Shown here piece after piece: positions 14,495 to 21,500 of a DNA stretch of 21,906 nucleotides (the stretch's first letter is position 1; each line of letters starts with the position of its first letter). The stretch comes from SAR202 cluster bacterium Io17-Chloro-G7 (GTDB taxonomy: Bacteria > Chloroflexota > Dehalococcoidia > UBA3495), in NCBI GenBank assembly GCA_002817055.1, contig MUCU01000010.1:1-21906 (forward strand), read 5' to 3'. The position numbers and the translations under genes were made by a program. The notes under the pieces were generated by a model that was not told where the DNA came from, ran no database searches, and worked only from the letters and a program-made list of their open reading frames with translations.

Positions 14495-15126
14495 AAAGCC
14501 GGTACACGGCGACATCCAGTGCGTTGATGATTGCTTCCGGAGGCGTAACCGTCCCGAAGCCTTACCTAATTGTCTGCTATGTCCCAAGATGGCGGTACAC
14601 GTTCATGGCCGCCACCGTATCCTCCGGAACGAAAATCTTGTAATCACGGAAGTAGGAATCGCGGATTGTTGACTCGAAGCAAATCTCGGTGGCGACCCCG
14701 CAGACGATCAACGTATCTACCCGCAGCCCCCTGAGGATTACCTCTAAGCTGGTGTTGTAGAACGAGTGTAACGCGTCTTATCCAGGATGTAGTCTCCCTC
14801 TGCTAAGCATCCATTCGTGGGTCCAAATCCACATCCCAGGTGCCTGCCACCAAAGAGCTAACATTCTTGAATTCCGGACGGCGCTGCGAGCGTAGGCCAG
14901 CATCCTTATAAGCAGCCCGTAACACGTAACGGGTGGAGATGCTCGGCACATCCGCCTTGTGGCAAGCTTCAACTAGTCGTACCATCGGCTCGACTGTTTT
15001 CTTCAGTTCGGTAATGTCCATGCCCCTTTGTGTTATCGAGGATTCATCGTTAAGAAACCCATTTTGCATATCCACCACGATCATTGCCGTCATAGAATTT
15101 TCCAGCGATTCTTTTCCCGTGGTCAT
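14487..15126 (-). pseudogene. Frameshifted isochorismatase-family cysteine hydrolase
   Basis: The first 107 codons (15126-14803) read as the N-terminal half of an isochorismatase-like hydrolase. They include AMIVVDMQNGFL with catalytic Asp19, then STRYVLR and a typical GTWDVDLDP. The frame then stops at TAG (14803-14805). Reading one base over restores GDYILDKTRYTR with the catalytic Lys (codon 14777-14779). A second one-base shift near 14761 restores FYNTSLEVILRGLRVDTLIVCGVATEICFESTIRD with the catalytic Cys (codon 14679-14681). The frame continues through YRDYK-like and PEDTVAAMN motifs to a stop at 14577-14579. After a further lesion, GFGTVTPPEAIINALDVAVYR runs to a stop at 14487. The rebuilt length of about 213 codons is normal for the family. 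Both main lesions look like loss of one T from a TTT. The gene has either decayed or suffers base-call errors. Confidence 0.85.
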
Positions 15127-15468
15127 GTTTGGCCCCCAAGCCTAATTTATTCCCTACCGAATTAATTCCCCGCGACCGGTTTGAGACAGCATTGTCCGCT
15201 GTGGCGTCTTGGTATTTCGTACTGTCCAAGTAGCTGATTTCAGACTCTTTAGATGTCATCTTCCCTTGGCGGAACAGACCAGTCAAGCACGGTTTAACAG
15301 GATCATGGCTTTGACCCGATTACACGCCGGCCGATTCGGTATCTGAATTTAAAGTGTTTATTAGAGAACATTGGGCCTATAATTTGTCTCATATAACCGC
15401 GTAGATACCATCCATAACCGACAATTGGCTAATGTAATCCTAAAACAGGAGATATGAATCAGTAGACC
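15127..15468. other. Intergenic region, no supported gene
   Basis: About 340 bp lie between divergently oriented features. A minus-strand frame (up to 78 codons, 15286-15050) overlaps the hydrolase pseudogene in another frame and matches nothing I know. AT-rich stretches near 15340-15400 could hold the promoter of the small gene that follows. Confidence 0.35.
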
Positions 15469-15693
15469 ATGGACCTAAACTTCTCCCTGGGAACCGAGGT
15501 CAGGATAACTAAGGGTGCCTACGCCAGACAGACCGGAGTAATCGATAGCCATATTTTCGGTCCCAGCTTCGACTTTCCAGATGATTCTACCTTTGGCTAC
15601 GGCGTGCAACTCGATGACGGCAATTGGGTTTTGGTCCGGCACGACCAGGTCAGGTTGAAGTTCCGCAAATCCGCTGACCGTGACGACACGTAG
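15469..15693 (+). CDS. Small KOW/SH3-like protein (74 aa)
   Basis: The protein has the pattern of a small beta-barrel. LGTEVRITKGAYARQTGVID (residues 7-26) matches the KOW motif core (V-x-I-x-x-G-x-Y-x-G-x-x-G-x-V). GYGVQLDDGNWVLVRHDQVRL (about 43-63) forms the closing strands. KOW domains bind RNA or ribosomal proteins, and stand-alone short forms are mostly uncharacterised. The start is uncertain. AGGAG (15447-15451) is 17 bases from the ATG at 15469 but near an ATG at 15454. That upstream ATG is in the same frame and is separated from 15469 by an amber TAG (ATG AAT CAG TAG ACC ATG). Either the true start is 15469 with a distant ribosome-binding site, or the original start was lost by a nonsense change. 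Confidence 0.62.
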   Translation: MDLNFSLGTEVRITKGAYARQTGVIDSHIFGPSFDFPDDSTFGYGVQLDDGNWVLVRHDQVRLKFRKSADRDDT

Positions 15694-15983
15694 TCCCGTC
15701 TATTACTTAAGAGTGGTTTGCGCAGGGTTTCGAACGCACGCCAGCTCAGGAAACGCACTCAAGCGACTGGTTGCAGCCGTAGGAATGCTATTCAGGTGCA
15801 AATATTCAGCTCGTCGAACCGTCATGTCGAGCCTTGTTACAGTCGGGTCCCTCTCCGGCTCCGGTTCTTCGGCGGGATACGACAAACGAAGCGACGCCAA
15901 AGGCCTCTAGGCAATGGTAACCGCGTCCGTCGAAGCCAGAGCCGGCGCAACTTAGGAACTCATGGCTGGTAGGGTCTCGGGCC

Positions 15984-16364
15984 TTAATCCGGCAATACAG
16001 CTATTGCGTCTATTTCGATCTTCAGGTCCGGAGTCCCCAAGGCCGCAACCTGAACTTGGGTGCTGGCAGGGAAAGCTCCGGCGAAATACCTGAGACGGAC
16101 CTCTCCAGCAGCGGGGGCTTCCCTTAAATCAGTAACAAAGCTGGTCACCTTAACCACGTTGCTGAGCGTGGCGCCATTGGCTTCCAATATTACTTTGAAC
16201 TTGTCCAAGATCGCCTCGGTCTGCGCGGCAATGTCCCCTGTTTCCGCTGGCGTTCCCCGGGCCGTGCTTCCAGCTATGAATAAAAGGTTTCCCCAGCGTG
16301 TGGAATGATGGAACGCTCCAGCTGGCTGGGGCAGGCTCGGATAGTCTCTGCGTACGATTTCCAT
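15984..16364 (-). CDS. Rid (YjgF/YER057c/UK114) family protein lacking the RidA arginine
   Basis: This 126-residue protein belongs to the Rid family, whose trimeric members hydrolyse reactive enamines/imines. I chose the ATG at 16364, not an upstream in-frame ATG at 16457. A textbook GGAGG lies six bases before 16364, and the resulting length is that of RidA (about 128). Visible signatures are GNLLFIAGSTA (25-35), VVKVTSFVTDL (70-80), FPASTQVQVAALGTP (98-112) and IEIDAIAV (116-123). In true RidA the last loop reads PARSCV, with an essential Arg. Here it is P99-A-S101-T, so the deaminase Arg is missing. That places it among the Arg-less Rid subgroups of unclear activity. It stands alone on the minus strand, next to the decayed OYE gene. 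Confidence 0.9.
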   Translation of the reverse strand: MEIVRRDYPSLPQPAGAFHHSTRWGNLLFIAGSTARGTPAETGDIAAQTEAILDKFKVILEANGATLSNVVKVTSFVTDLREAPAAGEVRLRYFAGAFPASTQVQVAALGTPDLKIEIDAIAVLPD

Positions 16365-16664
16365 CTGTGGCCTCCTTGACGCTTCAGCAGCATTATTGAA
16401 GCCAGACGACCCACCCACAATCTCACAGGGATTGACTTTGCATATCGTGATCGTCATAGCTTCGCTATTTCCGAATTATACCTATGTTGTTGCTACCACG
16501 TTGATGCTACCAAGCCCATTTTGACGTGGAATGACGAGCGACCCAAAAGCAAGGCCCACTTCAATTTGCTTTTTGTCACTTTCCTTTCAACCGCCTTGCC
16601 GGCATAGTAATGCGCGGAGCACCGACAGCGTGTCCGATAATTGAGAGGTGGCAACAATATAAGC

Positions 16665-16886
16665 ATGCTGTTCAACCCGATAACCATTCGCGGCGAGACT
16701 ATTCCCAACCGGTTTATTGTCTTGCCCATGTGCCAATACTCAAATGTGAAGGCGAGGACGGGCGTTGCGGCACCTGGCATATCATCCACATGGGAAGCAA
16801 AGCCGTGGGCGGCGCCGGACTGGTGATGGTAGAAGCCACGGCTGTTCCGGTGACACGGGGAAGTCGGCAGTCGATTTCGGGGCCGC
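16665..16886 (+). pseudogene. Frameshifted, truncated Old Yellow Enzyme (NADH:flavin oxidoreductase) fragment
   Basis: From the ATG at 16665 the frame reads MLFNPITIRGETIPNRFIVLPMCQYSNV, the standard N-terminus of OYE/YqjM-type FMN oxidoreductases, including the PMCQYS active-site strand. After codon 28 (about 16749) one base is missing. The next frame then continues with EDGRCGTWHIIHMGSKAVGGAGLVMVEATAVPVTRG, again typical OYE. Recognisable homology ends near 16880. About 75 residues of a normal ~340-370 residue protein remain. The fragment runs straight into the 3' end of the membrane-protein gene on the opposite strand (stop at 16890-16892), so a rearrangement joined them. The end coordinate is approximate. 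Confidence 0.85.
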
Positions 16887-16889
16887 TGG

Positions 16890-17219
16890 TCATAGCCACT
16901 GGAAATAAACCGCAGCCCCCAGTAATCCCAAGGGTACGGCCAACAGCAAGGAAAAAAGATCAAAGTTGTTGGACGGCATATTGGCGTAGTAGTCGAGCTT
17001 CCGCCCGATTTGCCAAAACACGAGCCTCATGCCGGGAATCCCGGCAGCAAACGCCCAAATCAGACCGGACCCAACTTGCGGTCCGATTTCGCCAGTCAGG
17101 TACACCCCGAAAACTGCGAACCCAGCGACGGCTTGGATGCCGATCAAGCGGGCCATCTCGTAGAAGAAGGCCGCCTCCATTCGGGGCTCCACGCGTCTGC
17201 GCAAAACAGGGGAATTCAT
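16890..17219 (-). CDS. Small three-helix membrane protein of unknown function
   Basis: This 109-residue protein has an Arg-rich N-terminus (RRRVEPR, 7-13). Three hydrophobic segments lie at about 24-43, 50-70 and 88-107. A polar loop with DYYANMPSNN (76-85) separates segments 2 and 3. The start is supported by a GGGAGGGG sequence 7-14 bases upstream (17226-17234). I do not recognise the family. It could be a subunit or remnant of a larger transporter-like protein, but length and ribosome-binding site argue for an intact small gene. Its 3' end abuts the broken OYE fragment. Confidence 0.68.
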   Translation of the reverse strand: MNSPVLRRRVEPRMEAAFFYEMARLIGIQAVAGFAVFGVYLTGEIGPQVGSGLIWAFAAGIPGMRLVFWQIGRKLDYYANMPSNNFDLFSLLLAVPLGLLGAAVYFQWL

Positions 17220-17504
17220 CGTCGCACCCCTCCCTTCCCTAAACCATTTCCAAGTCCGTCGATAACCGTCGATGCTTTGCCAATATTCTAGGGCATGAGC
17301 GGGACATGTTGCTTTGCGATACGGCAGCGGGTTTCGACCAAAGGGGCGTAAACGACCAAAATGGAGGGAGTCTCAGAGAGCTGCGCCAGTCCCTTGGATG
17401 ATAATCCAGTCGTGTAAATTGGCTGGCTAGCCCAAGGACCATTGGCTTGGATTAACGGGTTGGCGCTGGACGTGCCTGAGTAAAGATTACGAAGAGGACC
17501 CAGC
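17220..17504. other. Intergenic region, no supported gene
   Basis: About 285 bp lie between the Nudix gene and the membrane-protein gene. Only short overlapping minus-strand frames without family resemblance occur. A small 10-bp-period duplication (ccgtcgat at 17255-17262 and 17265-17272) is visible. No terminator was recognised after the Nudix gene. Confidence 0.35.
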
Positions 17505-18284
17505 CTAAGAAACCTCTGCCGCAGAAACGAAGAACTCCCGGTCCCCAACTGTCGGATACCCGACGACTGAAGTGACAGCCATTCCGGCCATATTCAGGCC
17601 TGCGTTTACAATCCACTTGTTGAAGTCGGCTACCGATTCCGATGCCAAGAACTCGTCCACAGGCATCCAGATGCACTCTTGAATCTCCTGGGTCTGCATG
17701 GTAATTTTCGTGCTTAACGGGTTCAACCGACAAACAAAATAAATATCCGATTTACCGTACCTGTAGCCATGCCAGTGACGGAAACAGACCACCGCCTGAA
17801 ACTCGGTCTCCACCCCTGTCTCCTCAAGCACCTCCCGAACCACAGCCTCGGCCAAGTGTTCCCCGGAATGCAGAGCTCCGCCGGGAAGTTTCAACGTGGC
17901 GGGCCGGCCACCGAAGCCGAACTTTTCCCGGACCACCAATAGCTCCCTATCCTCGGTGAGCACCACACCACCGGCGCCTATATAGTGGGAGGCGTAGGGC
18001 GGAATGTGAGATCCTTCGACGAGGGAGCAAGTCAAAAGCAGGTAGTCGTCCCCGGCGGTGTTGCCTGTGTGATGGTACTTAAAGCCCGCTTCAACGGCTA
18101 CGGGGACCAAAGGCGCCTGTTTGATGGGGACTTCCAACCACACCACCAACACGCCATCGGAGCGCCACAGCCCCATCGAATATTGCAGATTTGTACGAAA
18201 ATCTTGAGGTGTATCAGGCAGCGCTTTTGGGTCGACCACCACTCCGCCAAAGGGATTAGCTTTGTAACTCAGCGCTTGGGCCAT
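17505..18284 (-). CDS. Nudix hydrolase with NUDT6-like pre-Nudix domain
   Basis: This is a 259-residue protein with two parts. Residues about 11-95 resemble the pre-Nudix domain of the NUDT6/plant NUDT8-type group: GGVVVD, a W-x(8)-VWLEVPI strand, EAGFKYHHT (65-73) and PPYASHYIGAGGVVL (95-109). The Nudix box is complete at 136-158 (G-x5-E142-x7-R150-E-V-L-E154-E155-x-G-V), so Mg2+-dependent hydrolysis of a nucleoside-diphosphate-linked substrate is expected. The start at 18284 was preferred over an in-frame ATG at 18314, because GGAGG lies six bases before it. It is monocistronic and divergent from the helicase gene. The substrate is not predictable. Confidence 0.9.
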   Translation of the reverse strand: MAQALSYKANPFGGVVVDPKALPDTPQDFRTNLQYSMGLWRSDGVLVVWLEVPIKQAPLVPVAVEAGFKYHHTGNTAGDDYLLLTCSLVEGSHIPPYASHYIGAGGVVLTEDRELLVVREKFGFGGRPATLKLPGGALHSGEHLAEAVVREVLEETGVETEFQAVVCFRHWHGYRYGKSDIYFVCRLNPLSTKITMQTQEIQECIWMPVDEFLASESVADFNKWIVNAGLNMAGMAVTSVVGYPTVGDREFFVSAAEVS

Positions 18285-18582
18285 GGCTACCTCCGTATTT
18301 TCTCCACATTTCAAAAAGGCCGGTCGAATAAGCCGGTCAAATAAACAGACAGGCGTGACTGATGCTTGCTTAGCTTATCAAATGCCCATAGTTTCCCGAT
18401 CGCGAACAGCGTGAATACCACAGTAGGCCCGACTGCTTAATCATCGACCGAAAATCGCTGCTATAAGGGTTTTTCCAACCTACAGTAAAGCGAAAAAAGT
18501 ATAGCACAGGCGCCGCGCATTGCTGATTGTCAAACTGACATTTCCCCCTGGCTGGCCGTTCCTTCTATGCTAAAATTCCTTC
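18285..18582. promoter_or_regulatory. Divergent intergenic region between Nudix and helicase genes
   Basis: About 300 bp must carry both promoters. It contains a 13-bp tandem duplication with one mismatch (gccggtcgaataa at 18319-18331, gccggtcaaataa at 18332-18344), 35 bases upstream of the Nudix start. At the other end, TAAAAT (18571-18576) sits seven bases before the helicase ATG. Confidence 0.5.
18571..18582 (+). promoter_or_regulatory. Possible -10 box for a leaderless helicase transcript
   Basis: TAAAAT at 18571-18576 is followed after six bases by the ATG at 18583. No Shine-Dalgarno is present. This is the arrangement expected for transcription starting at or next to the start codon. 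Confidence 0.35.
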
Positions 18583-21500
18583 ATGCCGCTCTCATTGTTC
18601 CACCCAATAGTCCAGCAGTGGTTTCGCAGTAAATTCGAAGGGCCGACCGAGGCTCAAGCCGCAGGCTGGCCAGCCATCGCCCAAGGCCGTCACACTCTCA
18701 TTGCAGCGCCCACTGGGTCAGGCAAGACACTAGCCGCCTTCCTGGCGTGTATCGACGCCTTGGTACGGCAAGGCATAGAAGAAGGGCTGCCCGACGTAAC
18801 CCAAGTGGTGTACGTTTCGCCCTTGAAAGCACTATCAAACGACATTCAGAAAAACCTGGCCAAGCCCCTTGAAGAAATAGCTAGCCTGGCCGAAGAAGCT
18901 GGCACTCCTTTTCCGGAGATTCGCACCGCAGTACGCACCGGAGACACCAAGCAGTCGGAGCGGCAGCGCATGGCCAAAAAGCCGCCCCACATTCTGATAA
19001 CAACTCCCGAGTCGTTATACATCCTGCTGACGTCCAAGAGCGGCAGGGCTGGTCTAGGAGGAGTCAAGACCCTGATCTTGGACGAGATACATGCCATAGC
19101 CGACGACAAACGAGGCTCACACCTTACCCTTTCGGTCGAGCGGTTGTGCGCCCTTGTGGCTGAAAATTGCCGGGAACGGATAACCCGCATAGGCCTTTCC
19201 GCCACACAGCGTCCCATTGAAGAGACAGCCCGCTTTCTGGTGGGCAACGATAATGTCACCGCCGCTGGTACACCCGATTGCTTGCCTGATTGCTTGCCTG
19301 ATTGCTTGATAGTAGACACCGGCCACCGGCGGAACATGGACCTTGACCTGCACATGCCGGAGATGGAGTTAGGACCCATTGCCAGTCACGAACTGTGGGC
19401 TGAAACCTTGGATACTGTGGCCAGAATGGTCCGTGAGCACAAGACGACGTTGGTCTTCTGCAACACCCGCCGGATGGTGGAGCGGGTTTCCCACCAGCTA
19501 TCGGAACGCTTGGGCGAAGAAGCAGTCGCCCCCCACCACGGCAGCCTTTCCCGTAGCGTGCGGTTGGCAGCGGAAGAGAAGCTGAAAAACGGACAGATTC
19601 AAGTGTGTGTGGCCACGGCTTCGCTGGAGTTAGGCATCGACATCGGAGAAGTGGACTTGGTCTGCCAGTTGGGCTCGCCGCGCTCGCTGAGCCTGGTCTT
19701 ACAGCGTGTTGGCCGTTCGGGCCACGCCGTGGGTGGCACTCCCAAGGGTCGGCTCTTCCCCCTTACCAGGGATGAGTTGGTGGAGTGCACCGCCCTCTTT
19801 AGCGGCATCCGAAGGGGAGAATTGGACACCCTCAAGATTCCACCTTGGCCTTTAGACGTTTTGGCCCAGCAGATGGTGGCCGCTTGCGTTTCCGAAGATT
19901 GGGCCGAAGATGCCTTGTTCGAGCTTGTCCGTAAAGCCTACCCGTACCGGGAACTGCCCCGGGAGAAATTCGATCAGTTGATTGAATCCCTGTCCACGGG
20001 ATTCGCTCCCCGGTTGGGCGGCAAAGGAGCGTTTCTGCACCGTGACGGCGTGAACCACATCGTCAAAGGCCGGCGAGGCTCGGGAATTGCCGCTATGACC
20101 AGCGGCGGGGCAATCCCGGATAACGCCGACTACGACGTTATTGCCGACCCGGAAGAAACATTCGTGGGGACGGTGAACGAAGACTTCGCCATCGAAAGCT
20201 TGGCGGGGGACATTTTTTTGCTGGGCAACACTCCATGGAAAATAAAGCGGGTGGAGAGCGGCAAGGTGCGGGTGGAGGACGCACAAGGCCAATCGCCATC
20301 GGTCCCCTTCTGGCTGGGGGAAGCCCCATGGCGTACTACGGAACTCTCTCAGGAAGTTACAACCTTGCGGGAGGGCGTGAACCAAAGGTTGGACAAACCA
20401 GAGGAAGCCCAGGCTTGGGTAATGTCCCAATCGGGCGTAGCAGCCGAAGCCAGTCGCCAGCTAGTCGCCTATTTGGAGGAAGGCAAACGGGTCTTGGGCA
20501 TGGTTCCCACAGGAAAGCGGGTCATTGCCGAGCGTTTTTTCGACGAGAGCGGCGGAATGCAATTGGTGATTCACGCTCCCTTTGGCGCAGGTGTGAACCG
20601 GGCTTGGGGAATGGCCCTCCGTAAGCAAATTTGCCGTTCCCTCGACTTTGAATTGCAGGCTTCGGCCACCGACGAGGGCCTCAACTTTTCCTTGGGCCCA
20701 AATCTTTCCTTTCCTTTGGACGAAGTGTTTTCCTACATCAAGTCTCACACGGCCGAAAAGGTGTTGCGCCAGTCCGTTCTCCAAGCGCCCGTTTTTGGTA
20801 CGCGCTGGCGTTGGAACGCCACTCGCGCACTGGCGATTCTGCGACACACCGGTGGGAAGAAGGTACCTGCGCCGTTATTGCGCATGCGTTCCGACGATCT
20901 GCTGGCCGCTGTTTTCCCGGCTCAGGTCGCTTGTCAAGACAATGCCATGCGTGGGGATATAGAAATTCCCGATAATCCCCTGGCATTCGAGACGATGCGC
21001 GACTGCTTGACCGAAGCCATGGACTTGGAGGGGTGGATAGAAGTTCTTTCCGGCATGGAGCGAGGAGAGATAGAGGTCTACGCCAAAGATACCGTCCAGC
21101 CTTCCGTGTTTTCTCACCAAATCCTGAATGCTATGCCCTACGCCTTTCTGGACGACGCCCCCTTGGAGGAGCGCCGCGCTCGGGCTGTTTCTCTTCGCCG
21201 CGCCCTGCCTGACGACAGCAGGGATCTTTCGGCATTAGATGCCCAAGCCGTTCTAGCTGAAGGTCAGAATGCTTGGCCCAGGATGCGCGATCAAGATGAG
21301 CTCCACGACGCCCTGTTGGTCTTGGGTATTTTGCCGGAAGACCACGCTTCCCCGGTAGACCACGCTTCCCCGGAAAACCACGCTTCCAGCGACAGACAAG
21401 AGTTGTTTGCCCACAAGCCTTTACCCGAGCAAGCTCAAGGATGGTTCGATGAACTTAGTGCAGAAGGCCGGGCCTACAAACTGGATCTGCCGGGATCAGC

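Noticed and set aside
15703..15910. Overlapping 60-80 codon frames on both strands between the KOW-like and Rid genes
   Set aside because: They have no ribosome-binding site, no family and mutual overlap, so I treat the stretch as non-coding.
18846..21120. Several minus- and plus-strand frames of 75-190 codons within the helicase region
   Set aside because: The plus-strand frame beginning at 18583 is continuously open and carries all Lhr motifs. The others are shadows of it.
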